In this document: one piece after another, positions 32,081 through 42,441 of the stretch
How positions within the stretch are numbered: position 1 is the first letter of the stretch
Layout of the letters: each line of letters begins with the position of its first letter
NCBI RefSeq assembly: GCF_020833685.1
Contig: NZ_JACKZY010000003.1
Location: 858,771 to 922,770 of the forward strand
Origin: Nitratireductor sp. B36
Lineage (GTDB): Bacteria > Pseudomonadota > Alphaproteobacteria > Rhizobiales > Rhizobiaceae
Direction of reading: 5' to 3'
Length of the DNA stretch: 64,000 nt
Made by a program: the position numbers and the translations under genes
Notes under the pieces: generated by a model
What the model was told of the DNA's origin: nothing
Seen by the model: only the letters and a program-made list of their open reading frames with translations
Database searches by the model: none

Positions 32081-32115
32081 GCCTGTAACAAGAACACCGG
32101 AATCTCAGGCAACGG

Positions 32116-32141
32116 CCCCGCTTTCGAGCGGGGTCTTTTTT
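32116..32141 (+). terminator. Rho-independent terminator after etfA
   Basis: A perfect 7-bp stem (CCCCGCT/AGCGGGG) closed by a TTCG tetraloop is followed by TCTTTTTT. It separates etfBA from the dehydrogenase gene, which therefore needs its own promoter or read-through. Confidence 0.92.
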
Positions 32142-32283
32142 GTTTGCGGCACCAAAGCGAACACCGCACGGACATCACGGAAGGATTTTCCGCGCGGGGG
32201 TAGACGCCATTGCGCCTCCCATTTAGTTTGCAGCGCAACAACACTGACGAAGGGTGCAGGTCGCATCTCACGGGGTTTTCGAC

Positions 32284-33165
32284 ATGACTGGAAAGATTGA
32301 GAAAGTGGGTGTGATTGGCGCGGGCCAAATGGGTAGCGGTATTGCCCATGTCGCCGCGCTGGCGGGCTATAACGTGAAGCTCTACGATCTTTCCGCCGAG
32401 CGGATCGAGGCGGGTATAGCGACGATTTCCGGCAATATGGCGCGGCAGGTTTCATCGGGAAAACTCGAAGACAAGGTTCGTCAGGACGCCTTGGCGCGCA
32501 TTGCTCCGGCCACCACCATGGAAGCACTCGCCGATATGGACCTCGTGATCGAGGCGGCGACCGAAGATGAAACCGTCAAGCGCAAGATTTTCGCGCAGCT
32601 TTGCCCTGTGCTGAATCCGGAGGCCATCGTCGCCACCAACACCTCATCGATCTCCATCACGCGCCTTGCCGCACAGACTGATCGGGCCGAGCGCTTCATC
32701 GGCATTCACTTCATGAATCCCGTTCCGGTGATGAAGCTGGTGGAACTCGTGCGCGGCATCGCCACGGAAGATGACACGTTTGAGAAGGCACGCGGCTTTG
32801 TCGAAAGCCTCGAGAAGACGATTACGGTGGCGGAGGATTTCCCCGCGTTCATCGTGAACCGCATCCTGTTGCCGATGATCAATGAAGCAATTTACACGCT
32901 CTACGAAGGCGTGGGGACGGTTGAAGCCATCGACACGGCGATGAAACTCGGCGCCAACCATCCGATGGGCCCATTGCAACTTGCCGATTTCATTGGCCTC
33001 GACACCTGCCTGTCGATCATGCAGGTGCTTTACGAGGGATTGGCCGATTCCAAATACCGTCCATGCCCGCTGCTGGTAAAATACGTTGAAGCCGGCTGGC
33101 TTGGCCGCAAGACCGGCCGCGGCTTTTATGACTACCGCGGTGAGACACCGGTCCCGACACGATAA
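32284..33165 (+). CDS. 3-hydroxybutyryl-CoA dehydrogenase
   Basis: A 293-residue NAD-dependent enzyme interconverting 3-hydroxybutyryl-CoA and acetoacetyl-CoA. The dinucleotide fold is VGVIGAGQMGSGIAH (8-22), followed by TNTSSISIT and the catalytic His in GIHFMNPVPVMKLVE (near residue 140), and the C-terminal domain GANHPMGPLQLADFIGLD. ATG 32284 is the start; the frame upstream is leader. It sits with etfBA and fadE in a fatty acid / PHB-type neighbourhood. Confidence 0.93.
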   Translation: MTGKIEKVGVIGAGQMGSGIAHVAALAGYNVKLYDLSAERIEAGIATISGNMARQVSSGKLEDKVRQDALARIAPATTMEALADMDLVIEAATEDETVKRKIFAQLCPVLNPEAIVATNTSSISITRLAAQTDRAERFIGIHFMNPVPVMKLVELVRGIATEDDTFEKARGFVESLEKTITVAEDFPAFIVNRILLPMINEAIYTLYEGVGTVEAIDTAMKLGANHPMGPLQLADFIGLDTCLSIMQVLYEGLADSKYRPCPLLVKYVEAGWLGRKTGRGFYDYRGETPVPTR

Positions 33166-33182
33166 TTCCGGCTCGCAGCTCT

Positions 33183-35468
33183 CTATTCAGCAGCCTGCCG
33201 CTGCGGCGTTTTGCGCCGGGCGGCGGGCTTTTTCGTCTTATGCTGTGCAGCTGTTGCCGAAATCTCTTCCATGGGGAAGGCGTCGACAGCGATAACCTTC
33301 TCGACAGCGTCCCGCGCTTCGCGCAGCTGCGTGAATTCGGCATCGCTGATGAGATCCATATCGTGGGCCTCCTGTGCGTCGCTGATCTTTTTGGCACGCA
33401 TCTTTTTCTCGATGGGGGCCGCATCGACGACGAGCCGGAACGCACGTTCCAGATCCTTGAGGGGATGCGCATCGTGCCCCTGACCGAGATACAGGTCGGG
33501 CGTCAGCCTGTCCCGCTGCTGAGAGGGTTTCAGAAGGATTTCGGCAAGCTTGGTGATGAGACGATCCGAAGGAACCGGGTTGGGAACGCCCCACGGGAAA
33601 GCGATCAAACGCACCAGCCAAGCGGCGGGCCGCGATGGCAAATTGTCGAGAACGCCACGGAAAGCAATGCCCATCCGCGCCTCGCCCGCTTGCATGAGAT
33701 AGTCGACGATTGGCTTGTCTTCGGCGAAGCGTCCTTCGCTTTCGTAGCGTTTCAGAACGGCACCCAGCAGATAGAGTTCTGCAAGGATGTCTCCCAGACG
33801 GGCTGAAATCATCTCCCGGCGTTTGAGCGATCCGCCGAGTGTGAGCAATGCGAAATCGGACAGGAGAGCGAAGGCTGCGGAATGACGCGAAAGGGTTTTC
33901 CAGTGACGCGGCATTGCCGCTCCCTTCGGAGCAGGGCTCAGAAAGCCACCGGTCCAGCCACGCAGGAAGGCGCGACCGGCGGTCTTGAAAGCATGGCCGA
34001 CATGCTTCCAGAAGGCCTTGTCGAAAAGATCGAGCCCTTCCTCCCTGTTCTCGTGCGATAGCGCCAGCAATTCTTCGAGCATATAGGGGTGGGAGCGAAT
34101 GGCACCCTGGCCGAAAATCATCAGATTTCGGGTGAGGATGTTGGCGCCCTCCACGGTGATGCCGACCGGCACCGCCCGATAGGCCGCTCCCATGTAGTTG
34201 CTCGGGCCGTCTATGATTGCCTTGCCGCCGTGAATATCCATCGCGTGCTCGACGGAACGGCGCATGCGCTCTGTGGCGTGATATTTCATGATGGCGGAAA
34301 TAACCGAAGGCTTGTGCCCTTCATCGAGCGCCGCAAGTGTTGCCCGCCGCGCCGCATCGATCAGATAGGCGTTGCCGCAGAGCTCGGCCAGCGGCTCCTG
34401 AATGCCCTCGAAATAGCCGATTGGCACGTTGAACTGCGTGCGCACCCGCGCATAGGCGCCGGTGGCGCGTGCGCACATTGCGGCGGATGCGGCCGACTGC
34501 GAGGGAAGCGAGATGCTGCGCCCGGCAGCGAGCGCCGTCATCAGCATGGTCCAGCCCTGACCGATCTGATTCTCGCCACCGAGAATGTGGTCGAGCGGCA
34601 CGAAGACATCCTCCCCATAGAGCGGTCCGTTCTGGAAGAAGGTGAACTGCGGAATATGCCGGTCGCCGTGGCGCACACCCTTTGTGCTGGTCGGCAGCAG
34701 CGCGACGGTGATGCCCAGATCCTCTCTGCGGCCGAGGTGATTTTCCGGGTCTCGCATCTTGAAGGCGAGGCCCATTACGGTGGCTACGGGCCCAAGCGTG
34801 ATATAACGCTTGTGAAAATTGAGCCGCAGGCCCAGGACCTTCTTGCCCTTCCAGGTCCCATATTCAACCACACCCGTGTCCGTCATCGCCGCGGCGTCAG
34901 AGCCTGCGTGCGGGGAGGTAAGGCCGAAACACGGTATTTCGCGCCCATCGGCCAAGCGCGGCAGCCAGTATTTGCGCTGCTCGTCGGTGCCGAAATGCAT
35001 GAGCAATTCGCCAGGTCCAAGCGAGTTGGGCACCATTACGGTGACGCCGGCGACGACGCTTGCAGAGGAGAGCGTGCGCACCACCTCCGAATGGGCGGTG
35101 TTTGAGAAGCCGAGCCCACCAAACTCCTTCGGGATGATCATTCCGAAGAATTTGTTCCTGCGCATGAAATTCCAAACGGCGGGGGAGAGATCGCGATCGC
35201 GCCATTTGAGCGTCCAATCATCGACCATGGCGCAGAGCTCGCGCACGGGGCCGTCCATGAAGGCCTGCTCCTCTTCGGAAAGGCGCGCCGGCGGCATGGC
35301 CAGGAACTGTTCCCAGTCAGGATCCCCGGTGAAAAGTTCGCCGTCCCACCAGACCGTCCCCGCATCGATCGCTTCCCGTTCCGTCTCGGAAATCGGTGGC
35401 ATGATCTTGCGGGCCCAGTTGAAGATGGGCTTTGAGATGCGGTCTCGGCGAAAGGTTTTGAAACGCAT
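33183..35468 (-). CDS. fadE: Acyl-CoA dehydrogenase, FadE type (DUF1974)
   Basis: A 761-residue enzyme, much longer than ordinary 380-residue acyl-CoA dehydrogenases and matching the gamma/alphaproteobacterial FadE type with a C-terminal DUF1974 domain (about 470-720). The flavin domain shows PKEFGGLGFSNTAHSEVVRT, PCFGLTSPHAGSDAAAM and IPQFTFFQNGPLYGEDVF. The tail from about 735 is Lys/Ala-rich. Start ATG 35468 has AGGCC/GGAGG upstream; the open frame beyond is leader. Electrons go to the ETF encoded nearby. It converges on the hydroxybutyryl-CoA dehydrogenase gene. Confidence 0.92.
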   Translation of the reverse strand: MRFKTFRRDRISKPIFNWARKIMPPISETEREAIDAGTVWWDGELFTGDPDWEQFLAMPPARLSEEEQAFMDGPVRELCAMVDDWTLKWRDRDLSPAVWNFMRRNKFFGMIIPKEFGGLGFSNTAHSEVVRTLSSASVVAGVTVMVPNSLGPGELLMHFGTDEQRKYWLPRLADGREIPCFGLTSPHAGSDAAAMTDTGVVEYGTWKGKKVLGLRLNFHKRYITLGPVATVMGLAFKMRDPENHLGRREDLGITVALLPTSTKGVRHGDRHIPQFTFFQNGPLYGEDVFVPLDHILGGENQIGQGWTMLMTALAAGRSISLPSQSAASAAMCARATGAYARVRTQFNVPIGYFEGIQEPLAELCGNAYLIDAARRATLAALDEGHKPSVISAIMKYHATERMRRSVEHAMDIHGGKAIIDGPSNYMGAAYRAVPVGITVEGANILTRNLMIFGQGAIRSHPYMLEELLALSHENREEGLDLFDKAFWKHVGHAFKTAGRAFLRGWTGGFLSPAPKGAAMPRHWKTLSRHSAAFALLSDFALLTLGGSLKRREMISARLGDILAELYLLGAVLKRYESEGRFAEDKPIVDYLMQAGEARMGIAFRGVLDNLPSRPAAWLVRLIAFPWGVPNPVPSDRLITKLAEILLKPSQQRDRLTPDLYLGQGHDAHPLKDLERAFRLVVDAAPIEKKMRAKKISDAQEAHDMDLISDAEFTQLREARDAVEKVIAVDAFPMEEISATAAQHKTKKPAARRKTPQRQAAE

Positions 35469-35556
35469 GACCGGGCCTCCAGTGTTGCGCCAATATAACA
35501 GGCTTGCCTCTGGGAGGCGAACGGGCTTCGCGGAGGGATGGTTCCCGCTCGTGTGC

Positions 35557-36822
35557 TCAGCCGCGCAGACGATTGCGCATGATGCGCAGACGATTGCGCA
35601 CACGCCGTGCCAGGCCAAGCTGGGCCGCTGCCTTACGCACGTGGCGGTCTGCATCGGGCGTAAGCCCGACGACCATCGTTCCCAGGGGACGACGCTCGCT
35701 CCACAGGCGGCTCATCACCGGGTGATCTGGCACCGCACAGGAATCCGTCATGATGATGTTTGGGTCATCGAGATGGGTTTTCGTGACCTCGATCATGAGA
35801 AGCGTGCCTGGAGAATAGGTGGCGAAGCTTTCGTCGTAAGCCGTTTTCCATGTATAGGCCGTGCCGTTCTCAATGAAGACAATTAGGCAGGCGATAACCA
35901 CATCATCGAGCGTCAGCATGTGAATGCGGCACATGTCGCGTTCGCAGAGGCGATGAACCGCTTCCCGTGCGAAGGCTGCACGGTAACGATCGATCGCCAT
36001 GGCGGTTCTTTCCCGTCCTTTCCAGCCGGACGCTTCAAGGGTGAGGAAGGCTTCGACGCCGTGCCTGACTTCATCGGGGTGGCGGGCAATGCGGTATTCG
36101 AGGTTGCCCAGTTCTCCCAGGCGCCTTCTTAGGCGCCGGAACTCGCGGTAGTGATGTGAGCGCAAGGAATCTCGCAGATATGTATCCCCATCCAGGGCGC
36201 TCTCGAGTGTCGGCCGCTCAACCCGATTGGTGATCTGGAACGGCAGGTTGCGCGCGTCCACCACCGTACGCAGGATGGCGGCAAATGCGCCGTCCAGGCC
36301 GACATCCGGCAAGACGAAAACCTTCGGGAGATCAAGGTGCGGCCGGGCGAGCATGGCGAAGAAATCCTCGATCACGCCAGCCGGGTCGTCATAGTCGACT
36401 AGAGGGGTGCCGAGCGGACCGAAGGGATTTGCCCAGGTTCGCAGTACCGGAACGCTGAAGGGCAGGAGCGAACGTTCAACCGTAAAAGGAACAAGAAGGC
36501 GCAATCGGCTGCGGTCTTCCGTTCCGTCGCGGATCACGGCCAACCGCACTTCCCGGTCTTCCAATCGAGGCATGGCCGGAGCCAGAAAGCGCGGATTGAA
36601 AAATATGTTTGTCTCGATGGAACGGGCTGCCAGATAATCCAGTTCATCGACCAGCTCGAAACCGGCTGACGCCGGATAAACCGCGAGTTTGCGCTTTTGG
36701 TCGCCCGTGGTCACCGAGGCGAGGCGATCGGTATCGGGTTCCAGCGTGGCATCGCGGGCCAGATCACTGTCGGACCCTCCCGTGCCGCCGCTCGTCTCTT
36801 CAAGGAGAGGGGGGATGCTCAC
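35557..36822 (-). CDS. CelD/BcsL-family GNAT acyltransferase
   Basis: A 421-residue protein with the Acetyltransf_6 (PF13480) domain in its C-terminal half: SHHYREFRRLRRRLGELG (near 240), GVEAFLTLEASGWKGRERTAM and later TYSPGTLLMIEVTKTHLDD. Such proteins acylate sugars or peptides in exopolysaccharide and cellulose pathways. The start is GTG 36822, overlapping the flippase stop (GTGA), so both genes form an operon; the longer open frame runs inside the flippase. Substrate unknown. Confidence 0.82.
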   Translation of the reverse strand: MSIPPLLEETSGGTGGSDSDLARDATLEPDTDRLASVTTGDQKRKLAVYPASAGFELVDELDYLAARSIETNIFFNPRFLAPAMPRLEDREVRLAVIRDGTEDRSRLRLLVPFTVERSLLPFSVPVLRTWANPFGPLGTPLVDYDDPAGVIEDFFAMLARPHLDLPKVFVLPDVGLDGAFAAILRTVVDARNLPFQITNRVERPTLESALDGDTYLRDSLRSHHYREFRRLRRRLGELGNLEYRIARHPDEVRHGVEAFLTLEASGWKGRERTAMAIDRYRAAFAREAVHRLCERDMCRIHMLTLDDVVIACLIVFIENGTAYTWKTAYDESFATYSPGTLLMIEVTKTHLDDPNIIMTDSCAVPDHPVMSRLWSERRPLGTMVVGLTPDADRHVRKAAAQLGLARRVRNRLRIMRNRLRG

Positions 36823-38261
36823 GGATTGGCCTCCTTTCGAAAGCGGGGGAGAAAGACCAGCATGCGGATCCCAAGCTTCCGCCAAGCGATAAAGGATAGC
36901 GAGCCTGCCTCGAAGAGAATGGCAATACCTGTCGCGATCGCTGCTCCCCACAGCCCGTAGAGTGGTATCAGGATCATGTTGAGACCGATGTTGATGCCGA
37001 GCGTAACGGCGTAGATTGCGGCGCAGATTTTTTGAAACCCGCTCATCGTAAGCAGACTTTCCGCAGGTCCGACGGCGGCTCGGGCGACCACACACGAGAC
37101 AAGCAGGAACAGAAGAGGATAGCCGGCAGTAAAACCACTGCCGAAAAGCATCAGCATCGGCTTGCCGATAATCAGCACGATCACGCCCATGGCGAGGGAT
37201 GGCCAGAAGGTCCAGCTGACGGTTTCCGCAGCAAAGCTTGCCAGCCCCGACCGGTCTCCGCCATGCATGTAGGCGGAGTAGCGTTGAGCAACGCTTGCCT
37301 TCACCGCAAAATAGACGAAATGCACAAGGGCCAGCGTCTTGACGGTGGCAAAATAGACAGCGACGTCGGTTGGAGCCATATACCGTCCCACCATCAGCAC
37401 GTCCGCGTTGGTGAGCAGAAAGTAGAAACTTTCGACGAGAAAGATGGGCAGCGAGACGCTGACCCAGTGCTTCATTTCATAGCGGGGCCTTCCGGAAGGC
37501 ATGTTGCGATCCACGCGGGTGGTGATGCTCGCAAACTGCAGCAGTGTCGTCACATAGGTGGCAATGATGGCTGTGACGATCGCCGTTGTCGCGTCAGGTG
37601 CGTAGCCGCTCAGCACAGCGACGGCCATGAACAGCAGGATGAGCAACGGGCGAATGAAATAGGCCGGAAGCAGGGCCCAGATCACCCATGCATTGGCTCG
37701 AGAAACACCCTGCAGCAGGTCACTTAGCGCCAGCATCGGCAGGCAGATCAGGCCGAGGTAGAACGGAACGATGTAGTAGGACTCGATGACCGGCGTTAGA
37801 AAATACAGTCCCAACAGTCCCGCGAGCATGAAGATCGTCGATGTTGCCAGCACGAAAAGCCGGCCGGCGATGTTGACGCCGCGCAGCTCCCCAAACGCGC
37901 CTTTCGTTCGGTATTCCGGGATGAAGCGGATAATTGCCGTATGAAAGCCGAGGCATGAAATGTTGCCGAGGATGATCATTGTCACCCAGACGAGCACGTA
38001 GATTCCGTATTCGAAACTGCCCATCCAACGCGCAAGGAAAACCTGGCTGAAAAAGGCGATCACTGCGTTGATGATGCGGATGGCGAAGGCGATGAGTGCA
38101 TTGCGGCCTGCCTCCCCGCGGGCGTCTCGGGCGTTGATCAGGCCGTCGACCTTGGTGAGCCACGGGCGTACGCGCTCAGCAAGCTGCGCCGGCAGCAAGC
38201 GATCACCTGTTCCCGTGGCTGAAAAACGCACCACCCCACTCCTCTCAAGACATGTGCACAA
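36819..38261 (-). CDS. Polysaccharide/LPS flippase (MVF/Wzx-like)
   Basis: A 480-residue membrane protein with about 12-14 helices and an oligosaccharide-flippase pattern: NAVIAFFSQVFLARWMGSFE near residue 65, where ARxLG-type residues mark this family, and LLTNADVLMVGRYM near 285. It probably moves lipid-linked glycans across the inner membrane for the pathway served by the coupled acyltransferase. ATG 38261 gives 480 residues; GTG 38231 (after GAGAGGAG) is an equally good start giving 470. Confidence 0.85.
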   Translation of the reverse strand: MCTCLERSGVVRFSATGTGDRLLPAQLAERVRPWLTKVDGLINARDARGEAGRNALIAFAIRIINAVIAFFSQVFLARWMGSFEYGIYVLVWVTMIILGNISCLGFHTAIIRFIPEYRTKGAFGELRGVNIAGRLFVLATSTIFMLAGLLGLYFLTPVIESYYIVPFYLGLICLPMLALSDLLQGVSRANAWVIWALLPAYFIRPLLILLFMAVAVLSGYAPDATTAIVTAIIATYVTTLLQFASITTRVDRNMPSGRPRYEMKHWVSVSLPIFLVESFYFLLTNADVLMVGRYMAPTDVAVYFATVKTLALVHFVYFAVKASVAQRYSAYMHGGDRSGLASFAAETVSWTFWPSLAMGVIVLIIGKPMLMLFGSGFTAGYPLLFLLVSCVVARAAVGPAESLLTMSGFQKICAAIYAVTLGINIGLNMILIPLYGLWGAAIATGIAILFEAGSLSFIAWRKLGIRMLVFLPRFRKEANP

Positions 38262-38333
38262 CGCTTTAGTGCAAACTGCTTAAGAATCATGAAAGGCGGT
38301 GGTCAGCACCGGATCCGGTGATGGAAAGCCAAC

Positions 38334-38360
38334 AAAAAAGCCGGGTTTACCCCGGCTTTT
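38334..38360. terminator. Bidirectional terminator, secA / flippase region
   Basis: AAAAGCCGGG and CCCGGCTTTT flank a TTTAC loop, giving a stem with A-run upstream and T-run downstream, so it can stop transcripts from either strand. It lies 24 bases past the secA stop and is best read as the secA terminator. Confidence 0.88.
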
Positions 38361-38383
38361 ATATGCAGGTCTGGGCAGACGCC

Positions 38384-41113
38384 TCAGGCGAAAGCGCCGT
38401 GGCAATGCTTGTACTTTTTTCCGGAGCCGCATGGGCACGCTTCGTTTCGGCCCACCTTGCCCCAGGTCGCGGGGTCGTTGGGGTCGCGCTCCTCCGCAGG
38501 GACGACGCTGTTTTCGCTGCGCGCGAGCGCTATCGTCTCGCTATCTGCAAACTCGTCCTCTCCGGTCGAGCCGTCAATGTGATGAGCCTGCATATCCGGT
38601 GTTTCCGGTGGCGGTGCCTCCGCAGCCTCCCTGACCAACTCCACACGCATGAGCTGCGAGGTGACCACCTGGCGCAGATTGCTGAGCATCGCCTGAAAAA
38701 GCTCGAATGCCTCGGATTTGTACTCGTTGAGCGGATCGCGCTGCGCGTAGCCGCGGAAGCCGATAACCGAGCGAAGATGATCGAGATTGACCAGATGCTC
38801 GCGCCACAGGCTGTCGAGCGTCTGCAGAAGAATGGACTTCTCCACATAGGTCATGATCTCGGGGCCGAAGCGCTCGGCCCGGTCCTTGGCCGCGGCCTCT
38901 GTCGCCTCGCTGATCCGCTCGCGGATGTCGTCTTCGGCAATGCCTTCTTCCTGAGCCCACTCATCGATGGGGAGATCCAGATTGAGCGACGCTTTTACTG
39001 CTTCGCGCAGTTCCTTCGTTTCCCACTGCTCAGCATAGGCTTTCTCGGGTATATGCCGTGCAACCAGATCGTCGATCGTGTCCTGGCGCATTTCGGCGAC
39101 TGTCTCTGACAGATTTTCTCCGTCCATGAGTTCGAGACGTTGTTCGAAAACGACCTTGCGCTGGTCGTTCATCACATCGTCGAACTTGAGCAGATTCTTG
39201 CGGATGTCGAAGTTGCGGGCCTCGACCTTCTTCTGCGCTTTTTCAAGCGCCTTGTTGATCCAGGGATGGACAATGGCTTCGTCTTCCTTGAGGCCGAGCT
39301 TCTGCAGCATCCCGTCCATCCGATCGGAACCGAAGATGCGCATCAGATCGTCCTGAAGCGACAGGAAGAACTTCGAGCGGCCGGGATCGCCCTGGCGTCC
39401 GGAACGTCCGCGCAGCTGGTTGTCGATGCGCCGGCTTTCGTGACGCTCCGTCGCCAGAACGTAGAGGCCGCCGGCAGCAAGCGCCTGCTCTTTCAGCCGT
39501 TTCACATCCTCGCGGATGGCCTGCTCCTTGGCATCGCGCTCGGGGCCGGGTTCCATGTCGCCCAGCTCTTCTGCAATTCGCATCTCCGGGTTGCCACCGA
39601 GCTGGATGTCCGTGCCGCGACCAGCCATGTTCGTGGCGATCGTGATGGCGCCGGGCTTGCCTGCCTGCGCGACAATAAAGGCCTCGCGCTCATGGTGGCG
39701 GGCGTTCAGAACTTCGAAATCCTTGATGCCTTCCTGCCGGAGTCGTTCAGCAAGAAACTCGGATTTTTCAATCGAGGTCGTGCCGACGAGGATTGGCTGC
39801 CCCTTGGCGCTGGCTTCCTTGATCTCCCGGACAATGGCTTTGTATTTCTCTTCGACGGTCCGGTATACCTCGTCATCTTCGTCAAGGCGCTGGATCGGCA
39901 GATTGGTCGGGATCTCAATGACTTCGAGACCATAAATATTGCCAAACTCCTCCGCTTCCGTCGATGCCGTGCCGGTCATGCCGGCGAGCTTGTCATACAT
40001 GCGGAAATAATTCTGGAAGGTGATTGAGGCGAGCGTCTGGTTTTCAGGCTGGATTGCCACCTTCTCTTTGGCTTCCAGAGACTGGTGGAGCCCTTCGGAG
40101 AAGCGGCGGCCCGGCATCATGCGCCCGGTAAACTCGTCAATGATGACGATTTCGCCGTTGCGAACGATGTAATCCTTGTCGCGTTGGAAAAGCTTGTGCG
40201 CTTTCAAGGCATTGTTGAGGTGGTGAACGATGGCGACATTCTCGATGTCGTAAAGCGAATCACCTTTGAACAAGCCCGCTTCGCGCAGCATGTTCTCTAT
40301 TTTTTCCGTACCTTCTTCCGTGAAGGTCGCGGTGCGCTGCTTCTCGTCGACTTCATAATCCTCTTCCACCAGATGCGGAATGAAGGTGTCGATCTTGTTA
40401 TAGAGTTCCGAGCGGTCGTCCAGCGGACCAGAGATGATAAGCGGGGTACGAGCCTCGTCGATAAGAATCGAATCGACCTCATCCACGATCGCGAAGGAAT
40501 GCCCGCGCTGCACCATCTGATCGCGCTCATATTTCATGTTGTCGCGCAGATAGTCGAAGCCGAGTTCGTTGTTGGTGCCGTAGGTCACGTCACACGCGTA
40601 GGCCGCGCGGCGTTCCTCATCCGACATGCCATGTACGATGACGCCGGTCGTCAGGCCTAGGAAGCCATAGAGCCTGGACATCCACTCGGAGTCGCGCGTG
40701 GCCAGATAGTCGTTGACCGTGACCACATGCACACCCTTGCCCGAAAGAGCATTGAGGTAGACAGGAAGAGTGGCGACAAGCGTCTTGCCTTCACCAGTCT
40801 TCATCTCGGCGATGCAGCCTTCATGCAGCACCATGCCGCCAATGAGCTGCACGTCGAATGGCCGCATGCCGAGGGCCCGCCGCGAAGCTTCACGGGCCAC
40901 GGCGAATGCCGGAACAAGAATATCGTCGAGCGACTTGCCTGCGGCCAGCTCCTTGCGGAACTCTTCCGTTTTTCCGCGCAATGCCTCGTCGGACAGCGCC
41001 TTCATTTCGTCTTCGAGCGCGTTGATTGCGGCGACACGCGGGCGGAAACCCTTGACGCGACGATCATTGGAGGAGCCGAAAACCTTGCGGGCGAGACCGC
41101 CGAGACTGACCAT
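38384..41113 (-). CDS. secA: Preprotein translocase ATPase SecA
   Basis: The 909-residue motor of Sec export. Walker A is GEGKT (107-111) after [19 protein letters not shown] follows near 212, and the second helicase half has [11 protein letters not shown] near 575. The C-terminal zinc/SecB-binding module is intact: C893, C895, C904, H905 in [13 protein letters not shown]. Gene length and domains are complete. It diverges from the PPIase gene across 243 bases. Confidence 0.98.
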   Translation of the reverse strand: MVSLGGLARKVFGSSNDRRVKGFRPRVAAINALEDEMKALSDEALRGKTEEFRKELAAGKSLDDILVPAFAVAREASRRALGMRPFDVQLIGGMVLHEGCIAEMKTGEGKTLVATLPVYLNALSGKGVHVVTVNDYLATRDSEWMSRLYGFLGLTTGVIVHGMSDEERRAAYACDVTYGTNNELGFDYLRDNMKYERDQMVQRGHSFAIVDEVDSILIDEARTPLIISGPLDDRSELYNKIDTFIPHLVEEDYEVDEKQRTATFTEEGTEKIENMLREAGLFKGDSLYDIENVAIVHHLNNALKAHKLFQRDKDYIVRNGEIVIIDEFTGRMMPGRRFSEGLHQSLEAKEKVAIQPENQTLASITFQNYFRMYDKLAGMTGTASTEAEEFGNIYGLEVIEIPTNLPIQRLDEDDEVYRTVEEKYKAIVREIKEASAKGQPILVGTTSIEKSEFLAERLRQEGIKDFEVLNARHHEREAFIVAQAGKPGAITIATNMAGRGTDIQLGGNPEMRIAEELGDMEPGPERDAKEQAIREDVKRLKEQALAAGGLYVLATERHESRRIDNQLRGRSGRQGDPGRSKFFLSLQDDLMRIFGSDRMDGMLQKLGLKEDEAIVHPWINKALEKAQKKVEARNFDIRKNLLKFDDVMNDQRKVVFEQRLELMDGENLSETVAEMRQDTIDDLVARHIPEKAYAEQWETKELREAVKASLNLDLPIDEWAQEEGIAEDDIRERISEATEAAAKDRAERFGPEIMTYVEKSILLQTLDSLWREHLVNLDHLRSVIGFRGYAQRDPLNEYKSEAFELFQAMLSNLRQVVTSQLMRVELVREAAEAPPPETPDMQAHHIDGSTGEDEFADSETIALARSENSVVPAEERDPNDPATWGKVGRNEACPCGSGKKYKHCHGAFA

Positions 41114-41356
41114 CCAGTGGTCCTTTCACTTCCTGACAGACGGCACAGGTGAAGCAGGGATCAACCCCGATCGTGCCGAGCGAGAGCAATTATTTTACGA
41201 TCAGCGCCCGGAAAACGGTTCTGGACGCAGGACATCAGGACAGATAAGAGGGGCCAAGAGTGATGTCAACGCCGCGTTAAACATGCGCTCTTGCGCAAAA
41301 TTCCGCCATATTCCTGGGCGGTTTGGGCAAATTCTGAATCACGAACGGAGAGTTTC

Positions 41357-42268
41357 ATGCTGAAATCGTTTCGCCGTTTCCTGGCCGTTCAGGTTGGGGC
41401 CGGTCTGACGCTGGCCGCCGTAGGCTTCATGCCTGCCTATGCTGCCGATGCCGACGTCGTCGCCACAGTCAACGGTATGGAGATAACGGAGGGCGATTTG
41501 GCCGTCGCTGGTGAGGAGTACGGCGCGCAGTTCGGAAATCTGCCTGAACCGCAGCGTCGCGCAGCACTGCTCTCCGCATTGATCGAGATCAGGCTTCTGG
41601 CCTCTCAAGCCGAGGAAAAAGGTCTGGCGGATAGCGAGGCCTTTGCCAAGCGTCTTGAGTTCCTGCGTCAGCAGGCGCTGCATGCAGCCTTTATTGAGAA
41701 GGTTGTCGATGGCGCGGTAACCGAGGAACAGGTGCGCGCCAGCTATGACAAGCAGATCGCGGAAGCCCCGGCTGTCAACGAGGTGCGGGCCCGCCACATT
41801 CTCGTAAAAACCAAGGAAGAAGCCGAGGCGATCATCAAGCAGCTCGAAGAGGGCGGCAATTTCGAAGAAATCGCCAAGGAAAAGTCCACCGACGGTGCGG
41901 CGGCCAATGGCGGGGATCTCGGCTATTTCACTTCTGGGCAAATGGTGCCGGAGTTTGAAAAGGCCGCCTTTGCGCTCAATCCGGGTGAACATTCGAAGGA
42001 ACCGGTCGAAACTCAATTTGGCTTCCACGTCATCAAGGTCGAGGACAAGCGCGCCAAGCAACCGCCGGCATTCGATGCTGTGAAGGATCGGGTGCGGTCT
42101 TTGCTGGTGCGTGAGAAATATGTCGAAGAAGTTTCTGCTCTTCGTGATGCTGCCGAGGTTGATGTCAAGGATCCGGCTCTCAAGGAGTTCATTGACGGGA
42201 TCGAGAAACAGCGTGAAGGGGCGGCCTCCGGGAATGGCGATGCTGCTGAGCCGGCGAAGTCCGAATAG
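41357..42268 (+). CDS. Periplasmic parvulin-type peptidyl-prolyl isomerase
   Basis: A 303-residue PpiC/SurA-like protein with a signal peptide (residues 1-29, cleavage near AYA-AD). A SurA_N-like helical region is followed by a parvulin domain at about 140-235: VRARHILVKTKEEAE, GGDLGYFTSGQMVPEFEKAAF and QFGFHVIKVED. It likely folds exported or outer-membrane proteins, consistent with its place opposite secA. The C-terminus is Ala/Gly/Glu-rich and disordered. ATG 41357 follows GGAGAG. Confidence 0.9.
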   Translation: MLKSFRRFLAVQVGAGLTLAAVGFMPAYAADADVVATVNGMEITEGDLAVAGEEYGAQFGNLPEPQRRAALLSALIEIRLLASQAEEKGLADSEAFAKRLEFLRQQALHAAFIEKVVDGAVTEEQVRASYDKQIAEAPAVNEVRARHILVKTKEEAEAIIKQLEEGGNFEEIAKEKSTDGAAANGGDLGYFTSGQMVPEFEKAAFALNPGEHSKEPVETQFGFHVIKVEDKRAKQPPAFDAVKDRVRSLLVREKYVEEVSALRDAAEVDVKDPALKEFIDGIEKQREGAASGNGDAAEPAKSE

Positions 42269-42290
42269 GGACTGACGATAGCGCAATCTG

Positions 42291-42325
42291 AAAGCGGCGG
42301 GCGTTAGACGTCCGCCGCTTTTTCT
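42291..42325 (+). terminator. Rho-independent terminator after PPIase gene
   Basis: GCGGCGGGCG and CGTCCGCCGC pair (one G-U) around TTAGA, followed by TTTTTC. It separates the PPIase gene from argJ, arguing against simple co-transcription of the two. Confidence 0.88.
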
Positions 42326-42441
42326 ATTTACGATAGTGGGCGCTCCGCCACACCAGCGCGGATCTGGATTCGGCTTGCGTCGGAAAAAAAACTCGGGCAG
42401 ACCGACATGCACCACAAATCGCAAATTTGGTAAGTCTGGCC

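Noticed and set aside
39140..40027. 295-aa ORF antisense to secA
   Set aside because: Opposite-strand frame of a highly conserved gene in GC-rich DNA; no domain.
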